A stretch of 23,221 nucleotides of DNA from Mucilaginibacter sp. UBA4741 (GCA_002403905.1 DHIR01000160.1:1-23221); one strand, 5' to 3'. Positions 8,035 through 15,989 are shown, numbered from the stretch's first letter. Notes: generated by a model not told the origin, from the letters alone. Numbers and translations: made by a program.

Positions 8035-8826
8035 ATGAGCACCATGATAGCAACTACCAATCCCTTAAATAGCTTGATATCAACCTTAAAAAGGGCTATG
8101 CAGAGAAATGTTTTTTTTAACCCCGTAAAAGAAAAAAGATCAGTTGAGGCTTATGATATATGGGCAGAAAGTTATGATGTGCAACCGGGTAATTTAATGC
8201 TGGATATGGATGAAGATGTGTTTACAGAATTATTGGCCGGGGTTAATTTAAAAGGAGCAGCAATTGCCGATATAGGCTGCGGCACCGGCAGGCATTGGCC
8301 AAAACTTTTAAAAAGCAAACCGGCAAACATTACTGGTTTTGATGTTTCGGCAGGAATGTTGAGGCGTTTAGAGGGGAAATTTCCGACAGCAAAAACCAAC
8401 CAGATAACAGATAACTTATTCGCGGACACTGATACCGCTACCTACGATGTAATAGTATCAACCCTTACCGTTGCACATATTGAAAACATTCAAGAAGCAT
8501 TACAAGCCTGGTGCCGTATATTAAAACACAATGGCGATATTATTATAACCGATTTCCATCCTAATGCTTTGGCATTTGGTGGCAAGCGGACTTTCCAGCA
8601 CAATAATAATAGCATTTCTATTCAAAACTTTGTACATTATGTATATGATATTGAAGGCATTCTGCTAAAAAATGGATTCCAGATAGTTAACAAGCTGGAA
8701 AGAAAAATTGACGAGTCGGTAAAGCATTATTACGAAGATAAAAACGCATTACACGTGTACGAAAAATTTAAAGATGCCCGCATTATATACGGTATCCATT
8801 TAAAAAGAACCGCCACTATTGCGTAA
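8035..8826 (+). CDS. Class I SAM-dependent methyltransferase (UbiE/BioC-like)
   Basis: The 263-aa product begins with a basic leader of about 35 residues, then 'VEAYDIWAESYD', the AYDxWAxxYD opening seen in UbiE/BioC-like enzymes. Motif I is 'IADIGCGTGRHW' (about 77-88), D103 in 'ITGFDVSAGML' should bind the SAM ribose, and 'YDVIVSTLTVAHIEN' and 'LKHNGDIIITDFHP' give motifs II and III. The family methylates small molecules, lipids or quinones; specificity cannot be read. The start at ATG 8035 is the first of two close ATGs (also 8044), and either is possible. The stop codon lies inside the 3' end of the PL8 lyase gene on the other strand, with an 11-bp overlap. Confidence 0.85.
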   Translation: MSTMIATTNPLNSLISTLKRAMQRNVFFNPVKEKRSVEAYDIWAESYDVQPGNLMLDMDEDVFTELLAGVNLKGAAIADIGCGTGRHWPKLLKSKPANITGFDVSAGMLRRLEGKFPTAKTNQITDNLFADTDTATYDVIVSTLTVAHIENIQEALQAWCRILKHNGDIIITDFHPNALAFGGKRTFQHNNNSISIQNFVHYVYDIEGILLKNGFQIVNKLERKIDESVKHYYEDKNALHVYEKFKDARIIYGIHLKRTATIA

Positions 8827-10888
8827 CCTTTACAGACGATCCTTTATAGTCGCCCATCGGTAGTTTTACCTGCCGGATAATTTTACCAATACTTAAATTG
8901 ATGGCGTCCTGTTGGCGCGTAGGGTCTGATACCCATACATTACTTAGCTTATTTCGGTTCTTTTTACAAATAAACTGGCATGGTTTATCTGTCTTTATCG
9001 TTGTATGGTTTACTGTTATGCTGCCGGGGTGGTAAAAAACAATCATTATGTTATTACCGGTTGCTATGGCCTGCATTCTGGTTGTATTTGCCAATATTTT
9101 AACCCCGGTATTTAACCCGGCTTGTAATTGTTTTACATTTACCCCAGGCTTTATCAGGTAGGCATAGTTATTATTTTTGCTATGCTCAATATAAGTTGTG
9201 ACTATGTTGCCGGCCGAAGGTTTATCATCGCCTGTGTCATTATTGTTTACGCCTTCCCAACCGCCGTTTCGATATTCGGTTTTGGTCTTTACGCTTTCAG
9301 TGTTATCCAGGAAATAGTAGGCTTTACCATCATGGCATAGCCATTCTTGCCCGTTTTTATTTTTGCCGCTGATTAGCACTCCGGTATGAAAACTTTGGTC
9401 TACCGTTGTCACCAGGTTTTTCTTATCTGCGGATGCTATCCCCGCGCCTAAAGCTATCAGCATATCGTCAACAAAAAAGTAGCTTTTATGCGCTTTAACA
9501 TCCATGCGGCTATAATCCATAGCACTTATGCCTTCCGCCCCGTTTGATACCTGGCCCACAAAGGTGGATGTATTACCTGTTGCAAATGCTTTTTTACCGC
9601 CGGGGTCAACCGTAGTATCGCAGGTTGTGCCCGGTAGCATTGTCCAGTTCCAGATGGCCTCAATATCGCGGTATTCTTTACCGTTGCTTTGCACCAACGC
9701 AAGCCCATCATTAATAAAGGCACCTTTTAAATTTTCGCTGTTTATTGATTCCAGCCGTTTTACAAACGGACCATGCATTTTAACGCTCATCAGGTAATGA
9801 TCTTTCTTTAACTGCACCATATAATCGCTGCGCCAAAAACCTTTATTACCAGCAAGTTTGCAGCCGCTCGGGTAATCAAATCCGTCTATAACATCCCTGC
9901 ACTGGTAACTATGATCTAATGAACGGATGAGGTTAAAATCTTCATGCAAATTAATCCCGCGCTTAACCGCCGCGTTTTTGCGCAGTTGCCTGCCAATAGC
10001 GGGGATATCCATAGCGCCTTTAAAAATCGTCCACCGTAAACCGTCAGCGCAATAATCAAAAACTATTTGCTGCTTAACTTTATCAAACGCCAGCGGACTA
10101 TGATCTGTAACGCTCATCCAAAACAATAATGAATTTACAAACGACAAGCCATAGTTACCTACCTGCATCATAGCGCCATGTTGGTGGAAAGAATTATCAG
10201 GTTGTATACCCTCGCCCGTGGTTACAGTTATCACCCCCTGCATGCCGGCTATTGCTTTTGCAAAAGCAGCATAATCGTTATGTATAAGCGCTACCCGTGC
10301 CTCGTTATCTAATTGCCATATCAGGTTTTGGCCGGTGGCGGCATGTACAGGTATGCGTTTAACAATTACGTTGTTCAGGAAGTCGAGTTCATCGGTTTCA
10401 GCCTTATCGCCTAACTGTAGGATGATGCTCGAATAAGCAAATGGTACATTAATATTATTGTGCCACCAGTTTTCGCATTTAAAATCGTTTTTTATCCAAA
10501 AGCGTAAAGCCTTGTGAATGGCAGCGAGATAGGCGGGGTCATTATTTTTAAAGTAAGCGCGGCCCAGTAACAATATACGATATAAATGCCCTGCTGGTGC
10601 CCAGGCCCCACGGGTTTGATTTTTGTAGGAGATGTCGCCCCAGCTACCTTCAGCCGTTAAAGTTTTTAAATAACTTGCGGCATTGGTGTTATATTTAATA
10701 TCCTCAGTAAGCTGTAGGCCACGCTCGGTAGCGTAAACAGTATCCGATAGTAACATTTGCCGACAATGTTTATGGATATCTTTAATAACAGCATCGGTGT
10801 TATTGGTTTGGCTATATGCTTTTACCATGCCCAATAATGAGCAGATAAATAACACCAATACTTTTGTATTTTTATGAGGTAAATTCAT
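8816..10888 (-). CDS. Polysaccharide lyase family 8 (chondroitin AC / hyaluronan / xanthan lyase type)
   Basis: PL8 enzymes cleave uronic-acid polysaccharides by beta-elimination. The 690-aa product has an alpha/alpha-toroid N-terminal half and beta-sandwich C-terminal half, with a length close to Pedobacter heparinus chondroitinase AC (about 700 aa). A signal peptide is present (residues 1-26, 'FICSLLGMVKAYS'). Catalytic positions are intact: N188 in 'TGQNLIW', H237 and Y246 in 'NSFHQHGAMMQVGNYG' (spaced by nine as in chondroitinase AC H225/Y234), R300 in 'IPAIGRQLRKN', and E385 in 'SINSENLKG'. The aromatic patch 'ENWWHNNINVPF' and 'KGFWRSDYMV' are typical. The substrate cannot be fixed among chondroitin, hyaluronan, xanthan or a bacterial glycan. 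It is divergent, by 77 bases, from two alpha/beta-hydrolase genes; no SusC/SusD, sulfatase or GH88 gene is adjacent. Confidence 0.93.
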   Translation of the reverse strand: MNLPHKNTKVLVLFICSLLGMVKAYSQTNNTDAVIKDIHKHCRQMLLSDTVYATERGLQLTEDIKYNTNAASYLKTLTAEGSWGDISYKNQTRGAWAPAGHLYRILLLGRAYFKNNDPAYLAAIHKALRFWIKNDFKCENWWHNNINVPFAYSSIILQLGDKAETDELDFLNNVIVKRIPVHAATGQNLIWQLDNEARVALIHNDYAAFAKAIAGMQGVITVTTGEGIQPDNSFHQHGAMMQVGNYGLSFVNSLLFWMSVTDHSPLAFDKVKQQIVFDYCADGLRWTIFKGAMDIPAIGRQLRKNAAVKRGINLHEDFNLIRSLDHSYQCRDVIDGFDYPSGCKLAGNKGFWRSDYMVQLKKDHYLMSVKMHGPFVKRLESINSENLKGAFINDGLALVQSNGKEYRDIEAIWNWTMLPGTTCDTTVDPGGKKAFATGNTSTFVGQVSNGAEGISAMDYSRMDVKAHKSYFFVDDMLIALGAGIASADKKNLVTTVDQSFHTGVLISGKNKNGQEWLCHDGKAYYFLDNTESVKTKTEYRNGGWEGVNNNDTGDDKPSAGNIVTTYIEHSKNNNYAYLIKPGVNVKQLQAGLNTGVKILANTTRMQAIATGNNIMIVFYHPGSITVNHTTIKTDKPCQFICKKNRNKLSNVWVSDPTRQQDAINLSIGKIIRQVKLPMGDYKGSSVKVTQ

Positions 10889-10899
10889 GGCCGGATATC

Positions 10900-10931
10900 C
10901 AAATGTAAATAATTATGGGATATTTGATCAA
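10900..10931 (-). promoter_or_regulatory. Candidate promoter for the PL8 lyase gene
   Basis: Read on the minus strand, TTG (10931-10929) is followed after 21 bases by TACATTTG (10907-10900), a full TAnnTTTG match. The implied leader would be only a few bases long before the ATG at 10888. A weaker, one-mismatch GATATTTG on the plus strand (10919-10926) lies in the same gap and might serve the 10966 gene, so the two promoters would overlap. Confidence 0.45.
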
Positions 10932-10965
10932 CAACCAATTAAACAACCACAATTAAAACCTTAAA

Positions 10966-12480
10966 ATGAGAAAGTTTTTTAAACTCACTCTGGCCATTGT
11001 TGGCCTGTCGCTGATAGTTTCCGGCAAAATATCCGCACAAGCGCTAACCACTTTCGAGGGCGAAAAAACCAGCTGGCACGGATTTGACCGTTATGATTAT
11101 TTAATGGATATGGAAACCATGGCCATTAAACCTATAAAAGCAACACCGCAGGAAGGCACCGGCATGAACGATGCTAATACTCCAAAAGGAACCATCCGTT
11201 GTATCGTCATCGTACCCAAAACGGCAGCGCCTGGCAATCCATGTACCTGGCGCGGATTTTATTGGGATCATGAATCACAATCAGAAGTAGAGCTGCTTAA
11301 GCGTGGTTTCCACGTGGTGTATTGCAATATCGACCCGGATAACCATTGGGAGGCCTGGTATGACTTTTTTACCAAACATGGCTTATCCAAAAAGCCCGCA
11401 TTTAGCGGCATGAGCCGAGGGGGTATTAATGAATATGCCTGGGCAACAACGCATCCTGACAAAGTATCTTGCTTATATGCGGATAATCCTGCTATTCGTC
11501 CTGAGAGTTTCGCGAAGCTTGATCTGTTGATAAAATATGATATCCCCGTATTAAGCCTGGTGGGTACAGAAGACTTTTTGTTCCCAACCAATACCATACC
11601 TATCGAGGACGTTTACCATCAGCTAGGCGGCCGCATGACCATGATGATAAAAGAAGGCACACCGCACCATCCGCACAGCATCCGTGATGCTAAATTTATT
11701 GCCGACTGGGTAGAACAAAATATTAAACCAACGATAAGCGACCCGCTGTTTGCTGATACTGCAGCTTACACAAAAACCTACTATTATAGCCTGGAAAACC
11801 AATACCAGTTTCTTAAGGTAGAAAAAACTTATGCCACAGTACGCGGCCCATGGTTTACGCCTGTTTATGATGTTTACATGGCTAAAACGGCAAGCAAGTA
11901 TGGCATAAAGGGGTTAACTATTATCGCACCAAACAAACCGGCACCGGGTAACCCCTGGGTTTTCAGGGCCGACCGTGCCATAGCACGCGATGCTGCAGTT
12001 GAGCAGGCCTTGTTGGCTAAAGGTTATTATGTAGTGATACCGCCCATAACATCGCAGTCTGGACCGGTGCGTAAGGATTGGGATAAGATCTATGCCACTC
12101 TTACCGGCAAGGGTTTTTCTAAAAAACCGGTGATGATGGGCACCGGCGCTTATGGGGGCGAGGCTTACGAATGGGCAATTTACAACCCCGACAAGATATC
12201 GTGCATATATGTAGACAACGTTGCTATGCGCAGCTTGATGGAAAAGAAAGCGCCTATTGATACACTTGCCCCGCTGGCTAAAGCCGGTATAAAAACCCTG
12301 CACGTTAGCGGCGCTACTGACCCATGGCTAACCACCGATACCCGCGTTGCCGAGCAACGCTACAAAGCGCTTGGCGGTAGTATGACAATTATTACTATAC
12401 CGGGTGAAGGGCATTTCCCGAAGGGACCGAGAGAACCTGGGCAGATTGTGGCGTTTATTGTTAAAAACACGAAGGAGTAA
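10966..12480 (+). CDS. Exported tandem alpha/beta-hydrolase (esterase-like), second half apparently inactive
   Basis: The 504-aa product has a signal peptide (residues 1-25, 'GKISAQ'). Two homologous alpha/beta-hydrolase halves follow, about 70-255 and 310-504. The first has a complete triad: S150 in the nucleophile elbow 'GMSRGG', D203 in 'VGTEDFLFP' and H234/H235 in 'EGTPHHPHS'. The second repeats the fold ('APGNPWVFRADRA' against 'APGNPCTWRGFYW', 'NPDKISCIYVDN' against 'HPDKVSCLYADN') and keeps D452 and H483, but the elbow reads 'GTGAYGG' with Gly at the Ser position. Half one may therefore be catalytic and half two structural or carbohydrate-binding. Being divergent from the PL8 lyase, a carbohydrate esterase role on acetylated glycan is plausible but is inference. 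Confidence 0.8.
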   Translation: MRKFFKLTLAIVGLSLIVSGKISAQALTTFEGEKTSWHGFDRYDYLMDMETMAIKPIKATPQEGTGMNDANTPKGTIRCIVIVPKTAAPGNPCTWRGFYWDHESQSEVELLKRGFHVVYCNIDPDNHWEAWYDFFTKHGLSKKPAFSGMSRGGINEYAWATTHPDKVSCLYADNPAIRPESFAKLDLLIKYDIPVLSLVGTEDFLFPTNTIPIEDVYHQLGGRMTMMIKEGTPHHPHSIRDAKFIADWVEQNIKPTISDPLFADTAAYTKTYYYSLENQYQFLKVEKTYATVRGPWFTPVYDVYMAKTASKYGIKGLTIIAPNKPAPGNPWVFRADRAIARDAAVEQALLAKGYYVVIPPITSQSGPVRKDWDKIYATLTGKGFSKKPVMMGTGAYGGEAYEWAIYNPDKISCIYVDNVAMRSLMEKKAPIDTLAPLAKAGIKTLHVSGATDPWLTTDTRVAEQRYKALGGSMTIITIPGEGHFPKGPREPGQIVAFIVKNTKE

Positions 12481-12485
12481 GGACT

Positions 12486-13313
12486 ATGTTTAAAAATACC
12501 GCATTAATATTATTACTGTCGATTGCCTTTATATCAGCAGTCTTCTGTCAGCCTAAAAAAATAAACTACGGCCACAATGATAGCGTGGGCCGGTTTTATG
12601 ATGTGCGCGGTATTAAAATGTATACCGAAGTTTATGGTACAGGCAAGCCTTTATTAATGATACATGGTAACGGCGGAAGTATGGGTGCGTTTAGCAATAC
12701 CATACCTTATTTTGCCAAAAAGTATCAGGTAATTGCCGTTGACAGTCGCGCGCATGGCCGCACCAAAGATGACCGTGACTCGCTTAGTTTTGAAATGATG
12801 GCCGATGACTTTGACGCGTTGCTTACCGCCATGCACATAGATTCGGCTTATGTTTTGGGGTGGAGCGATGGTGGCATTAACGCGCTGGTGCTGGCTATGC
12901 GGCATCCCAATAAAGTAATTAAGCTGGCATCAACCGGGGCCAATTTAGTGCCCGATTCTACCGGGCTCATCCCATCTTACTGGAAGGAAGAGCAAAAGGA
13001 TTATGAAAAGTGGCAAAAAGAAATGCCGCTAAAAGATGCACGGGCCAGAAACACTTATAAAATTTTTATGCTGGACTGGCTACAGCCAAATATCCCCTTT
13101 AGCGCGCTCAAGGCTATTACGTGCCCCTCGCTCATTATCGGCGGCGATCATGACCTGATACCGGTTTCGCACACCGTGGCGATAGCGCAATCCATACCTA
13201 AATCGTATTTATGGGTAGTACCCAACTCGGGCCACGGTACGCTCATGGAGCATCGGGATGAGTTTAATAAAATAGTTGATGATTTTTTTGAGAAGCCGTT
13301 TAGGAAACGGTAA
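12486..13313 (+). CDS. Exported alpha/beta-hydrolase
   Basis: The 275-aa product has an N-terminal hydrophobic export signal (residues 1-21, 'ISAVFC|QPKK'). The alpha/beta-hydrolase core shows the oxyanion-hole 'MIHGNGGSMGAF' (about 58-69), the nucleophile S127 in 'VLGWSDGGINAL', an acid in 'IIGGDHDLIP' (D221 or D223) and H250 in 'VPNSGHGTLMEH'. The triad order and spacing are normal, so it should be active as an esterase or related hydrolase; a haloperoxidase-type activity is a less likely alternative. It starts 5 bases after the stop of the tandem hydrolase gene with no promoter between them, so the two are almost certainly cotranscribed. The Cys at 21 could suggest a lipoprotein, but the preceding residues do not fit a lipobox. 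Confidence 0.85.
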   Translation: MFKNTALILLLSIAFISAVFCQPKKINYGHNDSVGRFYDVRGIKMYTEVYGTGKPLLMIHGNGGSMGAFSNTIPYFAKKYQVIAVDSRAHGRTKDDRDSLSFEMMADDFDALLTAMHIDSAYVLGWSDGGINALVLAMRHPNKVIKLASTGANLVPDSTGLIPSYWKEEQKDYEKWQKEMPLKDARARNTYKIFMLDWLQPNIPFSALKAITCPSLIIGGDHDLIPVSHTVAIAQSIPKSYLWVVPNSGHGTLMEHRDEFNKIVDDFFEKPFRKR

Positions 13314-13370
13314 TGCCGCTTTGTTTGCGTTAACTTATCGCTTGGTGACGCTCTTGGCCGCTAAGGCGTA

Positions 13371-13397
13371 GTTACTTTTCCTTAGATGAAAAGTAAC
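13371..13397. repeat. Perfect 10-bp inverted repeat hairpin
   Basis: GTTACTTTTC (13371-13380) and GAAAAGTAAC (13388-13397) pair perfectly around a 7-base loop. It directly abuts the long inverted-repeat element at 13398 and begins 58 bases after the hydrolase stop codon. There is no T-run on either side, so a repeat-element boundary is more likely than a terminator. Confidence 0.75.
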
Positions 13398-13710
13398 AAA
13401 AAATCAAGTCAGACGATAGGTTTCTTTGCGCACAGGGCCTTTGCCCTGCAAAGCTGGTAAAACCACGGGCTGCATAATTTTGCTCCAGCTCGCACAGGCC
13501 ATTGCCCGGGCAAAAAGACGCTATGCCCTTCCAGCCGCACCACCCAACAAGTTTTACCTGCTTTCACCCGAAGCTTTTCGTCTGACGTTTTCGTATAGAA
13601 CCTACATTTTAGTTATTTAATGAGAGTCAAAAAGAGCGCAAAGGCTCGTCAGCCCACGCGGCCGGGAGTCTGGCTGTGTGGTGGCAGCGATTGGGCTGAC
13701 TTGATTTTTT
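13398..13710. repeat. About 313-bp element bounded by 15-bp terminal inverted repeats
   Basis: AAAAAATCAAGTCAG (13398-13412) is matched exactly by its reverse complement CTGACTTGATTTTTT (13696-13710). Inside are nested inverted repeats: GTCAGACGA (13408-13416) with TCGTCTGAC (13578-13586), a CAGGGC/GCCCTG hairpin within 13424-13453, and AGCTGGTAAAAC with GTTTTACCTGCT. The whole element could fold into a branched RNA or DNA structure. It could be a MITE-like or dispersed Sphingobacteriaceae repeat. I saw no target-site duplication and no second copy in this window. Confidence 0.65.
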
Positions 13711-13712
13711 GG

Positions 13713-13774
13713 TCCGCTGTTCGAAGTCTCCGACTTCGGTATAGTCGTCCGAAGTTATAAACTTAGGACAGCGG
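13713..13774. repeat. Hairpin repeat related to one at 15882
   Basis: TCCGCTGTT at the left and GGACAGCGG (13766-13774) at the right form the outer stem. Inside, CGAAGTC/GACTTCG forms a 7-bp stem and TCCGAAGTT/AACTTAGGA a 9-bp stem with one mismatch. A shorter version with the same CCGCTGT...CGAAGTT logic is found at 15882-15908, so this is a family of dispersed elements. Confidence 0.6.
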
Positions 13775-13811
13775 GTAATGTGTAATCGTGTATCAAGTCA
13801 ATTCTCACGCA

Positions 13812-14765
13812 TTAGTATTCCACCGTTGATTTAATAGCCAAATCAGTACCTAAAGGATAAAAATGATTGTAGGTTTTCCATTTACCATCCAATTCCATCA
13901 CCCATATATTCAGTTGGTTGCCTTTTACGGGTGAAATACCGATGTAAGGGCGGAAAACAATGGCAGTATCTACCTTATTGGTAACCTTATTATATACCGG
14001 TACCTTAGTAGCATTAAAAAAGTCGCGTAGCCATTCAACAGCAACATAAAATTTCCTGTTGGGGATGATGATGTTATATTTCCGAAGATCGATGATCGCA
14101 CTTTTGCTTTCATCAAAAGTGTTATAACGCCCTGTTCTGTTAAGATAATCGTTAACATCGTCTTCATTATCAATATCTATGATCCGGTCACAAAGGTCGG
14201 CACCCGGCCCACCGGTCGCTGCATCAATATCGTATATCCTCACTCTGAATTTCGTTAGCATCCAGTCCCTTGTTTTATTGATAGTGACACTCACTAGTCT
14301 GTTATTCGATGTATTGGTAACAAAACACTGTGCTATTTGCAAATAATTGAACGGAGCGTCTTCTGTCGCCACTCCGGCATAAAGACCCACGTCGCCGGCT
14401 AAATGGTCATTTAAGATCAGCTTTTTCGAAAATTTAGACCCGGCCTCCTGGGTTTTTACAGCTATCTTATTCAGTCGTATGGTATCCATGGTCGCCAGCT
14501 TGTTTAGCGGTAATTTTAGCGGCGCATAAGTTTGCGCGTTTAAAGCAATGGTATCCCGCATAACCGCCAGGTTGCCCGGAATGTGAAAGACCCCATTATC
14601 TTCTGTCGCGATAGCCAGTTTAGCCCTTAAAATGATTATGGTGGTATATGGCACCGGTTTTCCGGTACCAGAATCAACCACATGGAATGCATTGACCTTT
14701 TGCGGCTGTTGGGCATAACCTGGTGCCGAAACGATACAACAGATAATAAGCAATATTCTTTTCAT
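13812..14765 (-). CDS. Secreted CarboxypepD_reg-like protein (second of a tandem pair)
   Basis: The 317-aa product has a signal peptide (residues 1-19, 'IVSAPGYAQ'). Residues about 25-105 are a CarboxypepD_reg-like beta-sandwich ('VDSGTGKPVPYTTIII', 'ATEDNGVFHIPG', 'RDTIALNAQTY'). The rest is a beta-rich region without a family I can name: 'FRVRIYDIDAATGGPGADLC', 'RKFYVAVEWLR' and a final strand 'AIKSTVEY'. The gene upstream (start 15741) has the same layout, including 'FFVAVEWLR' and a final 'ALSATINY', so the two are paralogues. They are 7 bases apart and surely cotranscribed. The product is likely periplasmic or on the outer membrane; its function is unknown. Confidence 0.75.
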   Translation of the reverse strand: MKRILLIICCIVSAPGYAQQPQKVNAFHVVDSGTGKPVPYTTIIILRAKLAIATEDNGVFHIPGNLAVMRDTIALNAQTYAPLKLPLNKLATMDTIRLNKIAVKTQEAGSKFSKKLILNDHLAGDVGLYAGVATEDAPFNYLQIAQCFVTNTSNNRLVSVTINKTRDWMLTKFRVRIYDIDAATGGPGADLCDRIIDIDNEDDVNDYLNRTGRYNTFDESKSAIIDLRKYNIIIPNRKFYVAVEWLRDFFNATKVPVYNKVTNKVDTAIVFRPYIGISPVKGNQLNIWVMELDGKWKTYNHFYPLGTDLAIKSTVEY

Positions 14766-14772
14766 AAGTGGA

Positions 14773-15741
14773 TCAGTAGTTTATAGTTGCTGACAATGCG
14801 AAATCAAATGCAGGATGCTTAAATAATGCCCAAACACCATTGACCAATTGCCAGGACGTTGTATTTGTTTGACGCTTATACTGAGCCAGTATGGGCTGAT
14901 AAATCATCCTGTCAAACCCCCCGTTTTGCCACGTGTTTGTCCTTCCTTTCTTATCATATTCAAGCAAAATAAAACCTCTCTTGAGTATATATTCATTATA
15001 AGGCAACCGCAGCCATTCAACCGCAACAAAAAATTGAGTTGAGGTCAGGATCACACTGGTGCTATCAAACCGAACGGATATTTTGCGCGACCTGTCCTGT
15101 AAGGATATTTCTTTGGTAGCCAAAATGCTATCCGGAGCGCCGTTTGCCGGGTTAATGGTCATGATATGTATTTTGAACATAGACGTTTTCCCGGGCTGCG
15201 TTTCCCAGGCATCGGGGCCGGGTTGCCAGCGACCGAGGTCGATGCTGGTTACAACGGCATTTTGGTTAGGCACCTCGAAAAGCTTTGCATACATCTGTGC
15301 CGTGTAGAATGACACCGGATAACCCCACCCGAGTGATGACCCTTTAGGATCAAGATCATCGCGTGTAAAAGCTCCCAATGTTTTGGTTCTCTTTCTGACG
15401 CGAATCATTACTTCTTTTAGCTCAGTTGAACTTGATTGCAGTGTAATGAACATACCCCGCTTGTAAACTGATACCGGCATGCGGTAAGTTTTATACCCAA
15501 CACAAGTGAATACCAGACTATCTTTCTCTACCGTCGAGGTTGAATACAAACTAAAATAGCCTTGCTCATTGGTCCGTGTAGCTATTCGTGCTTTGGATAG
15601 CACGACAGTAGCAGAGGGGATGACGGCTTCGGTATTCCTATCCAGTACCTGCCCTTCGTAGGTGGTTTGGGCAAAAACGGCACCGGGCCGGCATATCAAC
15701 AGGCCGAATAAAACTAACAGATGATAAAAATGCAATTTCAT
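14773..15741 (-). CDS. Secreted CarboxypepD_reg-like protein (first of a tandem pair)
   Basis: The 322-aa product has a signal peptide (residues 1-24, 'CRPGAVFAQ'). A CarboxypepD_reg-like domain covers about residues 26-105 ('YEGQVLDRNTEAVIPSATVV', 'TRTNEQGYFSLYS', 'LVFTCVGYKTYRM') and ends in 'LKEVMIRVRKR', the link that in TonB-dependent receptors leads to a plug. Here no plug or barrel follows. Instead there is a 210-residue beta-rich region shared with the downstream paralogue ('SMFKIHIMTINPANGAPD', 'TQFFVAVEWLRLPYNEY'). A C-terminal strand 'FALSATINY' ends the protein. The function is unknown; a surface-associated structural or binding role is plausible. Confidence 0.75.
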   Translation of the reverse strand: MKLHFYHLLVLFGLLICRPGAVFAQTTYEGQVLDRNTEAVIPSATVVLSKARIATRTNEQGYFSLYSTSTVEKDSLVFTCVGYKTYRMPVSVYKRGMFITLQSSSTELKEVMIRVRKRTKTLGAFTRDDLDPKGSSLGWGYPVSFYTAQMYAKLFEVPNQNAVVTSIDLGRWQPGPDAWETQPGKTSMFKIHIMTINPANGAPDSILATKEISLQDRSRKISVRFDSTSVILTSTQFFVAVEWLRLPYNEYILKRGFILLEYDKKGRTNTWQNGGFDRMIYQPILAQYKRQTNTTSWQLVNGVWALFKHPAFDFALSATINY

Positions 15742-15881
15742 TGAGGTAGTTTAGGTTAATTGGCGAAACAGGAGGCTTAAATACCCATCGCTTTAAATTA
15801 TTTTCAAGGTACCAAAAATTTTGATCTTAATTAACTTAACGTAAAAATTCGTATCATACCTTTTAGTACTGGCAAATAGCA

Positions 15882-15908
15882 CCGCTGTCCGAAGTTTATA
15901 ACTTCGAA
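15882..15908. repeat. Dispersed hairpin repeat, short version
   Basis: CCGCTGTC is followed by CGAAGTT-TAT-AACTTCG (15890-15906), a perfect 7-bp stem with a 3-base loop. The same motif, in longer form, is present at 13713-13774, which supports a dispersed repeat family rather than a gene-specific signal. Confidence 0.6.
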
Positions 15909-15958
15909 TCATTATGTCTGTTTTATTACTACAGCGCGCAATTGCTTGCAGCCCTTAC

Positions 15959-15989
15959 TTGCTCCTCTCCCCAAATTTTCGTATCTTTG
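15959..15989 (+). promoter_or_regulatory. Promoter match with no annotated gene behind it
   Basis: TTG (15959-15961), 20 bases, then TATCTTTG (15982-15989) match the Bacteroidota promoter consensus fully. An ATG at 15995 opens only 8 codons. Transcription to the right would cross the 42-bp array and run antisense into the DUF1080 gene's 3' end, so a small non-coding RNA is possible. Confidence 0.45.

Larger units (their letters stand above)
13314..13811. other. Gene-free stretch filled by structured repeats
   Basis: No convincing gene is present between the alpha/beta-hydrolase gene and the convergent CarboxypepD_reg-like gene. Most of the 498 bases are taken by the hairpin, the long inverted-repeat element and the second hairpin element listed separately. 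A 64-codon frame at 13426-13620 lies wholly inside the element, is rich in Ala, Arg and Lys without a domain, and is best read as spurious. Confidence 0.6.

Noticed and set aside
12486..12551. Lipoprotein signal on the second alpha/beta-hydrolase
   Set aside because: A cysteine is present at residue 21 but is preceded by 'AVF', not a proper lipobox; ordinary signal peptide preferred.
13426..13620. 64-codon open frame on the plus strand
   Set aside because: It lies entirely within the inverted-repeat element, has no recognisable domain or promoter, and its composition follows the repeat's base pattern.
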